DNA from: Rhodospirillales bacterium
Lineage (GTDB): Bacteria > Pseudomonadota > Alphaproteobacteria > Reyranellales > Reyranellaceae
Direction: 5' to 3'
NCBI GenBank assembly: GCA_016185145.1
Contig: JACPOB010000183.1
Location: 85,212-149,211, forward strand
DNA length: 64,000 nucleotides
In this document: in pieces, positions 1-8,074 of the stretch
How the letters are laid out: each line of letters opens with the position of its first letter
Position numbering within the stretch: position 1 is the stretch's first letter
Program-made: the position numbers and the translations under genes
The notes under the pieces: model-generated
Told to the model about the DNA's origin: nothing
Database searches by the model: none
What the model saw: the letters and a program-made list of their open reading frames with translations, nothing else

Positions 1-155
1 GACGGCTCGTCGTAGTGGTTGGGCAGCAGCCAATCGCGATGCTCCTGCACCACGCCGGGCTGCCAGTCCGGAAAGAACATCTTGGCGTCGAAGTTGGGCT
101 CATAGGACTCCTCGATGCGCCGCACCGTGGCCGCGCCCAGCTTCATTTCCGTCAT
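1..155 (-). CDS. MBL-fold metallo-hydrolase, N-terminal fragment
   Basis: This is the first 51 codons of a minus-strand gene cut by the window edge. The start is the ATG at 155-153 and the protein begins MTEMKLGAATVRRIEESYEP. A short opening strand (KLGAATVRRIEE) followed by a Phe-rich segment (AKMFFPDWQPGVV) resembles the start of glyoxalase II-like metallo-beta-lactamase-fold hydrolases. The zinc-binding HxHxDH motif would lie beyond the edge, so the family call is an inference. The 172 bases upstream, to the next gene, hold no visible gene. Confidence 0.5.
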   Translation of the reverse strand, partial: MTEMKLGAATVRRIEESYEPNFDAKMFFPDWQPGVVQEHRDWLLPNHYDEP

Positions 156-327
156 GCCTTCCTCCACCGCGCGACGACCTTAGCGTCGCCGGGCGGGTTC
201 CGGGAAGGCCGGCATTTCGTCCGCTAGAACAACCGCGTCGCCGGCTTCACAGCATGACGCGCCGATCGTAGCGATAGATATGCTGCGTCAGTGCGTAATC
301 ACGCCGCGAGCTGTAACTTTGAAAAAA

Positions 328-636
328 TCAGAACGGCAGGCGCCGAGCCTCGACCTTTTCGAGGTGGCGATGCTCGAGGGCGGCGATGGCGGCACTGCCC
401 AGCGGCACCACGAGCAGCAGCACGATGAAATGGATGCCGAGCATCCAGCCGTCGAACATGCCCGGAACCACGGCGCCGATGGCGACTGTCGTGATGAAGA
501 ACAGGACGGCAAAGGCGAGGCCACAGATGCCCCCCATGACCGTGGCCGACAGCGTCGTCGATGCCTGGGCGCGACCAATGTAGTAGCTGAGGGCGAAGGC
601 GACGCCAGCGGCGACGACGGCGGTAATGCTCTCCAT
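328..636 (-). CDS. small three- or four-helix membrane protein
   Basis: Predicted 102-residue integral membrane protein of unknown function. The ATG at 636-634 follows a good ribosome site (GGAGGAG, 9-15 bases upstream), which fixes the start against longer readings in the frame. Hydrophobic segments are visible at about residues 3-20, 33-56 and 62-86, followed by a charged cytoplasmic tail (EHRHLEKVEARRLPF). It is divergent from the amidase at 745, with about 108 bases between them that should carry both promoters. I recognise no family. Confidence 0.7.
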   Translation of the reverse strand: MESITAVVAAGVAFALSYYIGRAQASTTLSATVMGGICGLAFAVLFFITTVAIGAVVPGMFDGWMLGIHFIVLLLVVPLGSAAIAALEHRHLEKVEARRLPF

Positions 637-744
637 GTACTGCACTCCTCCAATACGCTCTCGACGGCGAGAAATCAGAGTCGACTCTGTGCTTGGAGTG
701 CTAGCTTGGAGCAATTGCACAACCCAGGAACTCAACAAAAACGC

Positions 745-2166
745 ATGTCTGACCACCCCTTGACCTGGATTTCCGCATCGGAACTCACAACACTTTATGC
801 CCGCAAGGTCCTTTCCCCCGTGGATCTCGTCGATGCGATGGTCGAGCGCGCATCGAAGCTGCAACCTTCCCTCAATGCTTTTGTCGTTATCGACGCTGAC
901 GGGGCTCGGACTGCCGCGAGGGCCTCGGAGGCCCGCTGGCTGAAAGGCCAGCCTCTGTCGCAGCTCGACGGCGTGCCGACCACGATCAAGGACACGACGC
1001 CGGTAAAGGGATGGCCGACCCGTTACGGGTCGCACGCCACGGACGAGACGCCTGCCGCCGAGAACGCCCCCATCGTCGACAGATTCCAGGCTGCCGGCCT
1101 CGTCCTGCTCGGCAAGACCACAACCCCCGAATTCGGCTGGAAGGCCCTGACCGATTCACCCCTGCAGGGCACCACGCGCAACCCGTGGAACCTGAAGCAC
1201 TCGCCAGGCGGGTCTTCGGGTGGCGCCTCATCGCTCACGGCGGCCGGGATCAATCCGTTCAACCACGGCAATGACGGCGGCGGCTCGATCCGTATTCCCG
1301 CCGCGCACACCGGTCTCGTCGGCCTGAAGCCGAGCTACGGCCGGATCGCCCAGTATCCCGCCGACGCGCCGTTCGCCGATGTGATCAGCCAGGGCGTGCT
1401 GGCGCGCTCGGTGCTCGACACGGCGCTGGCGCTCAACGTCACGACCGGGCCCGACGCGCGCGACTGGCGGTCGCTGCCGGCCGACCCGCGTGACTACACG
1501 GTCGGCCTCGACGACGGCGTGCGCGGTTGGCGGATCGGGCTCAGCCTCGACTTCGGCCACGTCGCGGCCGACCCGGAGGTGCGCGACCTGGTCGCCGACG
1601 CGGCACGACACTTCGAGGCGCTCGGCGCCCATGTCGAGGATGTCGGCCCGCTGATCGAGCCGCTGCAGAACAGCTTCGAGCCCTTGTGGATCGGCAGCTT
1701 CGCCACCCGCTTGGCGCGGATCCCGACCCAGCTGCACGGCAAGCTCGACCCCGGCTTTCGTGCCGCCGCCGAAAAGGGCATGGCGATCACCCTGGCCGAC
1801 TATGCGCGGTCCTACGAAGCCAAGTCCAAGCTCGCGCGCGATCTCGCCCTCTGGCATCGCAAGTACGATCTCCTGCTGGCGCCGGTCACGCCGACCGCCG
1901 CGCCGCCGGTCGAGACGCTCTACAACTCCGATGCCTTCCCGCGCTGGACCAAGGGCGCGCCCTACACCCTGCCCTGCAACCTGACCGGCCAGCCGGCGGC
2001 GTCGATGCCGGCCGGCCTCACCAAGGCCGGCCTGCCGGTCGGCATCCAGCTCATCGGCCCGCCGCGCGCCGACCACCTCGTGCTGCGCGCCATGCGGGCG
2101 TACGAGAGCTCGTGCGGCTGGACCTGGCCGCAGCAGAAGGTCGTCGAGACGCTGAGCTCACTGTGA
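745..2166 (+). CDS. amidase signature family amidase
   Basis: Predicted 473-residue hydrolase of the amidase signature family (GatA/FAAH-like), cleaving an unidentified amide. The Ser-cisSer-Lys triad is complete: Lys82 in TTIKD, cis-Ser157 in SPGGSSGG and nucleophile Ser181 in DGGGSIRIP, with the usual 24-residue Ser-Ser spacing. I chose the ATG at 745 because the family begins with a short helix like SASELTTLYARK. The open frame extends back to 280, but that part overlaps the oppositely oriented membrane protein and has shadow composition. There is no GatB/GatC neighbour, so a tRNA amidotransferase role is unlikely. Confidence 0.88.
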   Translation: MSDHPLTWISASELTTLYARKVLSPVDLVDAMVERASKLQPSLNAFVVIDADGARTAARASEARWLKGQPLSQLDGVPTTIKDTTPVKGWPTRYGSHATDETPAAENAPIVDRFQAAGLVLLGKTTTPEFGWKALTDSPLQGTTRNPWNLKHSPGGSSGGASSLTAAGINPFNHGNDGGGSIRIPAAHTGLVGLKPSYGRIAQYPADAPFADVISQGVLARSVLDTALALNVTTGPDARDWRSLPADPRDYTVGLDDGVRGWRIGLSLDFGHVAADPEVRDLVADAARHFEALGAHVEDVGPLIEPLQNSFEPLWIGSFATRLARIPTQLHGKLDPGFRAAAEKGMAITLADYARSYEAKSKLARDLALWHRKYDLLLAPVTPTAAPPVETLYNSDAFPRWTKGAPYTLPCNLTGQPAASMPAGLTKAGLPVGIQLIGPPRADHLVLRAMRAYESSCGWTWPQQKVVETLSSL

Positions 2167-2251
2167 GCGTCGACCCCACGCGGTTGTGAATTGGGCGGAG
2201 ACAGTGGCTCAGCCACTCTCGCTCCCCATGAACAATGCATGGGAGGTAAGG

Positions 2252-2929
2252 ATGCGCAGAGACGTCAAAGTGGCCGCGCTGGCCATGACCATGGCGGCAT
2301 TGGCGTTCGTCGGCGGCCTGCAGGCGCAGCAGCCCCCGCCGCAGTTTCCCAACATGACGTTCTTCATCACCAGCGTTGGCGGACCGCAAGGCGCCAACTA
2401 TGGCGGCCTCGAAGGCGCCGACCGTCATTGCCAGGCCCTGGCCACCAAGGCCGGCGCCGGCAGCAAGACCTGGCGCGCCTATCTCAGCACGCAAGCCATC
2501 GGCGGCGCCACCGCCGTCAACGCCAAGGACCGCATCGGCAAGGGACCGTGGACCAACGCCAAGGGCGTGGTCATCGCGACCAGCGTCGAGGACCTGCACT
2601 CGGCCAACAACAAGATCTCGGCGGAGACAAATGTCGCCGAGACCGGCCGCCTGATCCCGAGCCGGCTCTACACGGTCAACCAGCACGACATCCTGACCGG
2701 CTCACAGGCCGACGGCACCGCGTTCCCGCCTGACAAGGACATGACCTGCGGCAACTGGACCAAGAGCGGCGAAGGCAACGCCATGGTCGGGCATGCCGAC
2801 CGCATGGGCCTGCGCGATGACGACGCCTCGAAGTCGTGGAATGCCTCGCATCCGTCGCGGGCATGCGACGCAGCCTCGTTGGTCGCGACCGGCGGCGCGG
2901 GCCTGCTCTACTGCTTCGCCGCGAACTGA
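2252..2929 (+). CDS. exported lectin-like protein
   Basis: Predicted secreted 225-residue protein. The ATG at 2252 sits behind GGGAGG at 2241. A signal peptide is evident (basic MRRDVK, hydrophobic core AALAMTMAALAFVGGL, cleavage near LQAQQ). The mature part opens with a strand (MTFFITSVG) and then GGLEGADRHCQALA, a pattern I associate with bacterial C-type-lectin/endostatin-like proteins that have a conserved early Cys. Further Cys residues in DMTCGNW, SRACD and LLYCF suggest periplasmic disulfides. The ligand is unknown. A strong hairpin directly follows the stop codon, indicating a monocistronic unit. Confidence 0.65.
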   Translation: MRRDVKVAALAMTMAALAFVGGLQAQQPPPQFPNMTFFITSVGGPQGANYGGLEGADRHCQALATKAGAGSKTWRAYLSTQAIGGATAVNAKDRIGKGPWTNAKGVVIATSVEDLHSANNKISAETNVAETGRLIPSRLYTVNQHDILTGSQADGTAFPPDKDMTCGNWTKSGEGNAMVGHADRMGLRDDDASKSWNASHPSRACDAASLVATGGAGLLYCFAAN

Positions 2930-2933
2930 CGCC

Positions 2934-2968
2934 GACGCCGGCACCCGCACAAGCCGGGTGCCGGCGTC
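2934..2968 (+). terminator. strong hairpin after the lectin-like gene
   Basis: A perfect 14-bp stem (GACGCCGGCACCCG at 2934-2947, its complement at 2955-2968) with a 7-base loop begins 4 bases after the stop codon. The following bases are only weakly T-rich, so this is a probable intrinsic terminator or 3' stabiliser without a classical U-tract. Confidence 0.65.
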
Positions 2969-3007
2969 TCTGGTCCCGCTGCCAGGAGCGGCCTAGTCTT
3001 TGGCGTC

Positions 3008-3838
3008 ATGCATCACATTCTGCTCTGGCTGGCGATGGCGCTGGTCGCGACACCCGCGGCCGCCGAGAGCGTTCATTTCCCCAGTGCCACGACGCCGCCG
3101 TCGCCACTGCAGCAGCGCCTCGCGCATGAACGCGGCCAGGTGATCGAACCACAACCGAGTGTGAAGCTTGCGGGCGAGCTCTACCGGCCACCCGGCGACG
3201 GTCCCTTCCCCGCCGTGGTCATGCTACACGGCTGCGACGGGCGCTTGCGGCGCGCCGTCGAAGACACCGAAGGCGCGCGCTTCACGGCTCTCGGCTATGC
3301 CCTCCTGACCGTCGACAGCTTCGGTCCGCGCGGCGTGAAGGAGCGTTGCCGCGTTGAGGACGGCCCGCCGGTCGATCGCGTCATGGACGCCTACGGCGCG
3401 TTGCTCTATCTCGCCAGCCTGCCGTTCATCGATGCCGATCGCATCGCCGTCCTCGGCTATTCGCAGGGCGCGATGGTCGCCCTCTCAGCAGTCGAACTGC
3501 ATGGCGTCGGGACACTCTTCGACCGCCATTTCCGCGCCGCTATCGCCTACTATCCCTATTGCACGAACGCGCTCGCCGTTTCTGCGCCGACCGTCATCTT
3601 GATCGGCGAACGCGACGACTGGACGCCGGCGCATGCTTGTCGCCGCGACATGGCACGTCGCAGCGGCGAAGGCGCACCGGTAAGGCTCATCGTCTACCCG
3701 GACGCCTACCACGCCTTCAACTTTCAGTTTGCCAAGCCGATCACCGTCCTCGGCCACCACATCGAGTCCAATGAGGCCGCCACTCGTGCGGCCTGGGCCG
3801 AGACGGTGGCGGCGCTACGCGCGGCGTTCGGCCGCTAG
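3008..3838 (+). CDS. exported dienelactone hydrolase-family protein
   Basis: Predicted alpha/beta hydrolase of the dienelactone hydrolase family, 276 residues. It has a signal peptide (MHHILLWLAMALVATPAAAE), so it should act in the periplasm. It shows the early strand FPAVVMLHGCDG (oxyanion side), a nucleophile elbow GYSQGAM, an acid region LIGERDDWTP and a late His in DAYHAFNF. Cytoplasmic DLHs usually have a Cys nucleophile (GxCxG); here the elbow carries Ser. The substrate is unknown. The gene converges on the Bug receptor gene and the two stop codons overlap at 3835-3838. Confidence 0.8.
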   Translation: MHHILLWLAMALVATPAAAESVHFPSATTPPSPLQQRLAHERGQVIEPQPSVKLAGELYRPPGDGPFPAVVMLHGCDGRLRRAVEDTEGARFTALGYALLTVDSFGPRGVKERCRVEDGPPVDRVMDAYGALLYLASLPFIDADRIAVLGYSQGAMVALSAVELHGVGTLFDRHFRAAIAYYPYCTNALAVSAPTVILIGERDDWTPAHACRRDMARRSGEGAPVRLIVYPDAYHAFNFQFAKPITVLGHHIESNEAATRAAWAETVAALRAAFGR

Positions 3839-4809
3839 GACTCGACTTTCACATCGGCGGTCTTGATGACCTTCTCCCACTTGTCGATTTCGTCCTGCAG
3901 GAACTTCGCCGTATCGGCCGTCGTCGCGCCGACCGGCACCAGGGCCTGCTCCGCCATGCGCTTGCGCAGGCCTTCGTCCTGCACGGCCTTGGCGACCTCG
4001 CTCTGAAGCTTGGCGATGATCTCGGCCGGCGTCCCGGCCGGCGCCAGGAACATCACCCAGCTCGATGACTCGATCAGCGGGCCGCCCGATTCGACGATGG
4101 TCGGCACGTCCTCGGCGCCCGGCACGCGCTCCTTCGACAGCATGCACAGCGCCTTGATCTTGCCGGCGCGTACCTGGGACATCACGCCGATCGGCACGTC
4201 GAGCAGGAGCTGGATATTGCCAGACACGAGATCGGCGAGCGCCGGCGCCGTTCCCTTGTATGGTACGTGCACCATGTCGATCCCGGTGACCTGCTTGATC
4301 AGCTCGCTGGTGAGATGGGCGGCCGCACCGACACCGGATGACCCGAACGAGATCTTTCCCGGGTTCTGTTTGGCGTAGGCGATGAACTCGGCCATGTTCT
4401 TGACCGGCAGAGAGTTCGATACCGACACCATGATCGGCGCCACGGCAACCAGCGAGATCGGCGCGAAGCCCTTCACCAGATCGAACTTCAGCTTGCCGGC
4501 ATAGAGCGTCTTGTTGGCGGCGTGGGCCGCGATCACCGTCAGGAAGGTGTACCCGTCGGGTGCCGCGTTGGCGACCATCTCCGCGCCGATCAGCGAATTG
4601 GCGCCGGGCTTGTTGTCGACCACGAAGTTCTGGCCGACGTTCATCTTCTCGAGCGTCAGGCGCGTCACCACGTCGGTCAGGCCACCGGCGGTATAGGGCA
4701 CCACCCACTTGATCGGCTTGGCGGGCCAGGACTGCGCGCGCAGTGCGGCCGGCATCAAGGCTGCAGCGGCGCTCGCCGCCAAGACGCCGCGGCGATTCAA
4801 CTTCGTCAT
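3835..4809 (-). CDS. Bug/TctC-family periplasmic binding protein
   Basis: Predicted 324-residue solute receptor of the tripartite tricarboxylate transporter family (Bug/TctC). A signal peptide (RRGVLAASAAAALMPAALRAQ) is followed by the hallmark start WPAKPIKWVVPYTAGGLTDVVTR and by VDNKPGANSLIGAE and VPYKGTAPALADLVSGNIQLL, all typical of the fold. No TctA/TctB membrane genes are adjacent, which is normal for this family because receptors vastly outnumber transporters in some proteobacteria. The ligand cannot be read from sequence; carboxylates are typical. Downstream it converges on the dienelactone hydrolase gene. Confidence 0.93.
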   Translation of the reverse strand: MTKLNRRGVLAASAAAALMPAALRAQSWPAKPIKWVVPYTAGGLTDVVTRLTLEKMNVGQNFVVDNKPGANSLIGAEMVANAAPDGYTFLTVIAAHAANKTLYAGKLKFDLVKGFAPISLVAVAPIMVSVSNSLPVKNMAEFIAYAKQNPGKISFGSSGVGAAAHLTSELIKQVTGIDMVHVPYKGTAPALADLVSGNIQLLLDVPIGVMSQVRAGKIKALCMLSKERVPGAEDVPTIVESGGPLIESSSWVMFLAPAGTPAEIIAKLQSEVAKAVQDEGLRKRMAEQALVPVGATTADTAKFLQDEIDKWEKVIKTADVKVES

Positions 4810-4838
4810 TCTTCTTGTCCTCCTCTGTCCTACGACAA

Positions 4839-4948
4839 CCTCACCCTGAGGAGCCGCGCAACGCGCGGCGTCTCGAAGGGTGGGAAGCTATGGTGTTGTT
4901 GCCCACCCTTCGAGACGCATTGCTTACGCGATGCTCCTCAGGGTGAGG
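4839..4948. repeat. family A palindromic repeat, copy 1
   Basis: A 110-base nested inverted repeat. The outer arms are CCTCACCCTGAGGAGC and its complement ending at 4948. The inner arms are GCGTCTCGAAGGGTGGG and its complement, around a short non-repeated centre. The same design recurs at 54208 and 59038. It lies between two minus-strand genes, upstream of the Bug receptor, and ends 23 bases past the SDR stop. Probably a non-autonomous REP/BIME-like or miniature mobile element. Confidence 0.85.
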
Positions 4949-4970
4949 CGAGGCGCGTGGCCGCCGTTGA

Positions 4971-5870
4971 CTAGTCGAGATCCAGTCCGTTCATGCCGGC
5001 GTTCTTGCGGGCCTTCTTGGCGAGCTCGCCCAGCACCTTGCCGGCCTGGTGCGGATCCATGATCTGTCCGACCTCGGGTCCTTTGTGCCAGCCTTCGGCG
5101 ACGGCGAAGATGCCGTTGCCCGCCTGGAAGACACGGCCGGTCACCTCGCGGCTCTCCTCGCTCACCAGCCAGGTCGCCACGGGAGCGATCCACCGGGGAT
5201 CGCGGCGCTTCTTGTCCTCCTCGCTGTACTCGCGCAGATCCTCGGTCATGCGCGTGAAGGCCGACGGCGAGATCGAGTTCACGGTGATGCCGTAGCGGCC
5301 GAGCTCGCGCGCGGCGATGACGGTGAAGGAGGCGATGCCGGCCTTGGCCGCGCCGTAGTTGGTCTGGCCGATGTTGCCGTAGATGCCCGACACCGACGTC
5401 GTGGTGACGATGCGCGCATCGACCGGCCCGCCCTTGATCTTGGCCTGGTCGCGCCAGTAGGCGGCGGCATGCCGCGCCGGGGCGAAAGTGCCCTTGAGAT
5501 GCACCTTGATGACGGCGTCCCACTCGTCCTCGGTCATGTTGACCAGCATGCGATCGCGCAGGATGCCGGCATTCAGGACGACTGCATCGAGCTTGCCGAA
5601 GGCCGAGACCGCCTGGTCGATCATGCGCTTGGCGCCGTTCCAGTCGGAAACGTCGTCACCGTTGGCCACGGCCTCGCCGCCCTTGGCCTTGATCTCGTTC
5701 ACGACTTGCTGGGCGGGACCGACGTCGTTGCCCTTGCCGGCGCGATCGCCGCCCAGGTCGTTGACCACGACCTTGGCGCCGTGCTCGGCCAGCATCAGGC
5801 AGTGCTCCCGGCCGACGCCGCGCGCCCCACCCGTCACGATCGCCACGCGGCCTTCGCACAATCTTGCCAT
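4971..5870 (-). CDS. short-chain dehydrogenase/reductase
   Basis: Predicted 299-residue NAD(P)-dependent oxidoreductase of the SDR superfamily. The cofactor motif TGGARGVG is near residue 13, NAG in VVLNAGILRDRM follows, and the catalytic Tyr-Lys pair is in TNYGAAKAG. Length and the segment ENVNDLGG-like VVVNDLGGDRAGKGND resemble the dehydrogenase domain of bacterial MaoC-linked (3R)-hydroxyacyl-CoA dehydrogenases, so a fatty-acid or polyketide-like substrate is possible. The ATG at 5870 has GGAGGGAG just upstream. Longer in-frame starts are rejected because they run through the divergent serine hydrolase gene. Confidence 0.88.
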   Translation of the reverse strand: MARLCEGRVAIVTGGARGVGREHCLMLAEHGAKVVVNDLGGDRAGKGNDVGPAQQVVNEIKAKGGEAVANGDDVSDWNGAKRMIDQAVSAFGKLDAVVLNAGILRDRMLVNMTEDEWDAVIKVHLKGTFAPARHAAAYWRDQAKIKGGPVDARIVTTTSVSGIYGNIGQTNYGAAKAGIASFTVIAARELGRYGITVNSISPSAFTRMTEDLREYSEEDKKRRDPRWIAPVATWLVSEESREVTGRVFQAGNGIFAVAEGWHKGPEVGQIMDPHQAGKVLGELAKKARKNAGMNGLDLD

Positions 5871-5945
5871 CGCTCCCTCCCGTTTCTGGCGTGTCTGGAG
5901 GCGATTTCCTGCGCTAGTCTGGCGGCTCACGCAAGGAGGATCGCC

Positions 5946-7175
5946 ATGGACACGCTGCCGCTCGTAGCCCCCGAACAGGTCGGACTTTCCGCAGCGCGGC
6001 TCGATCGTGTCCGCAAATGGATGCATGGCTGGGTCGACAGCGGTCGCCTGGCGGGAATGGTGGCGGTAGTGATGCGCCGGGGCGAGCTTGCCTTCGCCGA
6101 GACCGCCGGCAAGGCCGACGTCGAGCGCAACAAGGCGATGCGGCCGGACACCATCTTCCGCATCTACTCCATGACCAAGCCGCTTACCTCGACGGCGATC
6201 ATGATGCTCTATGAGGAAGGCCGCTTTCAGCTCGACGACCCGATCTCGAAGTTCATCCCGGCCTTTGCCAATCCGCGCGTTTATGCCGGCGGCAGCCGCG
6301 GCAAGATCGAAAGCGTTCCGGCCGAGCGCGAGATCACCTTCCGCGACCTGCTCACCCACACGTCGGGCCTGACCTACGGCTTCATGGAGAGCAACCCGGT
6401 CGACGCGCTCTATCGCTCCAAGACCAACGGCGTCGACTTCCAGACCGCCACGGCCAGCCTCAAGGACCTGGTCGAGCGGCTGGGGACCTTCCCGCTGATC
6501 GCCCAGCCCGGCAAGGCGTGGAACTACAGCGTCGCCACCGATGTGCTGGGCTATCTGGTCGAGGTCATCTCCGGCCAGCCCTTCCAGACCTACCTCAAGG
6601 AAAAGGTCCTCGCGCCGCTCGGCATGGTCGACACCGACTTCCATGTGCCGGCCGACAAGCACGATCGCTTTGCCGCCAACTACCAGGCGGGAGCCGGCGG
6701 CAAGCTCGAGTTGATCGACGATCCCGGCAAGAGCCGCTATCTCGCCCCGCGCGCCGTCAATTCCGGCGGCGGCGGCCTGGTCTCGACGGCGGCGGACTAT
6801 CTGCGCTTCTGCCGGTTCATGCTGAACAAGGGCGAGCTCGACGGCACGCGCCTGCTCGGCCGCAAGACGGTCGAGCTGATGACCATGAACCACCTGAAGG
6901 GCGACATGGCCGACATGGGCACGCCGCGCTTCTCGGAGTCGACCTACTACGGCATCGGCTTCGGGCTCGGCTTCTCGGTCATGATCGACCCGGCCAAGGC
7001 GCACATCGTCGGCACCGCCGGCGAATATGCCTGGGGCGGTGCGGCCTCGACCGCCTTCTGGTGCGATCCTGCCGAGGACATGGCCGTGGTGCTGCTGACC
7101 CAGCTCATGCCCTCCTCGACCTACCCCATCCGCCGCGAGCTGCGCGTGCTCACCTACCAGGCGATTGTCGACTGA
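5946..7175 (+). CDS. serine hydrolase, beta-lactamase/esterase class C fold
   Basis: Predicted 409-residue serine hydrolase of the penicillin-binding protein-like class C family (EstB type), probably an esterase. The catalytic SxxK is Ser75-Met-Thr-Lys78, the second motif is the Tyr of WNYSVATD, and the region near GTAGEYAWGGAASTAFW takes the place of KTG. No signal peptide is visible, so it is probably cytoplasmic. The ATG at 5946 follows AAGGAGG with ideal spacing; the open frame extends 5' but there it is the shadow of the SDR gene. TauD-type and MFS genes follow closely and may be co-transcribed. Confidence 0.88.
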   Translation: MDTLPLVAPEQVGLSAARLDRVRKWMHGWVDSGRLAGMVAVVMRRGELAFAETAGKADVERNKAMRPDTIFRIYSMTKPLTSTAIMMLYEEGRFQLDDPISKFIPAFANPRVYAGGSRGKIESVPAEREITFRDLLTHTSGLTYGFMESNPVDALYRSKTNGVDFQTATASLKDLVERLGTFPLIAQPGKAWNYSVATDVLGYLVEVISGQPFQTYLKEKVLAPLGMVDTDFHVPADKHDRFAANYQAGAGGKLELIDDPGKSRYLAPRAVNSGGGGLVSTAADYLRFCRFMLNKGELDGTRLLGRKTVELMTMNHLKGDMADMGTPRFSESTYYGIGFGLGFSVMIDPAKAHIVGTAGEYAWGGAASTAFWCDPAEDMAVVLLTQLMPSSTYPIRRELRVLTYQAIVD

Positions 7176-7195
7176 GCGGTTGCGGAGCAACGCGA

Positions 7196-8071
7196 ATGAG
7201 AAACACCGGCCCCCTCAAAGTCACCAAGCTCCACCCGCTGTTCGGGGCGGAGGTCGCCGGCATCGACATCACGCGGCCCCTGTCGGCGCGTGAATTCGGA
7301 CCGATTCGCGCCGCGTTCGAGGAGCACTCGGTGCTCCTCTTCCGCGACCAGCCGATGGACGACGAGAAGCAGGTCCAGTTCAGCGAGCTGTTCGGCCCGC
7401 TGGAGACGACCGGCAGCTCCAATCCCGCCGCCGGTACCAAATTCCAACGGCAGTCGAACCTCGACATCATGACGGGCGAGCCGATCCCGCCCGACGACAT
7501 GCGCATGATCTACCAGAAGGCCAATTACTTCTGGCACTCCGACTCCTCGTTCAAGCGCGTGCCGTCGCTGTGCTCGATCCTGACGGCGCGCGTCTGCCCG
7601 CCCGAGGGCGGCAACACCGAGTTCCTGTCGATGCGCGCGGCGTGGAATGCCCTGCCGCCGGCGCTGCAGGCGACCATCCATCCGCTGATCGCCGAGCACT
7701 CGCTGCAGTATTCGCGCGACCGCGTCCAGAAGGGCATCCTGAGCGCCAAGGCGATCGCCGAGCTGCCGCCGGTCAAGCAGCGGCTGTTCCAGGACAATCC
7801 GGTCAACGGCCGCCGTGCCCTCTATATCGGCGCCCATGCGGGCTTCATCGTCGGCTGGCCGCGGGCGACCGGTGAGGCCCTGCTCTACGAACTCACGCAG
7901 CGTGCAGATCAGCCGGAGTTCCGGCTGTCGCACAGCTGGCGGGAAGGCGACGTGATCGTGTGGGACAACCGTGCGGTATTGCACCGCGCTACATACTACG
8001 ACACGGTCAAGTACAAGCGCTTCATGCAGCGCACCACCATCGGCGGCGACCTGCCGACGGTGCCACAATAA
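7196..8071 (+). CDS. TauD/TfdA-family 2-oxoglutarate dioxygenase
   Basis: Predicted 291-residue Fe(II)/2-oxoglutarate-dependent dioxygenase. The iron ligands are visible: His114 and Asp116 in FWHSDSSF and the distal His263 in VLHRATYYD. Arg residues near 275-279 can hold 2-oxoglutarate. The start KLHPLFGAEVAGIDITRPL is typical of the TauD/TfdA (2,4-D dioxygenase-like) group, which hydroxylates sulfonates, phenoxyacids or related acids. It lies 20 bases after the serine hydrolase and 3 bases before the MFS gene, suggesting an uptake/export plus degradation operon for one compound. Confidence 0.9.
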   Translation: MRNTGPLKVTKLHPLFGAEVAGIDITRPLSAREFGPIRAAFEEHSVLLFRDQPMDDEKQVQFSELFGPLETTGSSNPAAGTKFQRQSNLDIMTGEPIPPDDMRMIYQKANYFWHSDSSFKRVPSLCSILTARVCPPEGGNTEFLSMRAAWNALPPALQATIHPLIAEHSLQYSRDRVQKGILSAKAIAELPPVKQRLFQDNPVNGRRALYIGAHAGFIVGWPRATGEALLYELTQRADQPEFRLSHSWREGDVIVWDNRAVLHRATYYDTVKYKRFMQRTTIGGDLPTVPQ

Positions 8072-8074
8072 GAG

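Noticed and set aside
280..744. Extended N-terminus of the amidase at 745
   Set aside because: The 155 extra codons overlap the opposite-strand membrane protein, which has a good ribosome site, and do not resemble amidase sequence.
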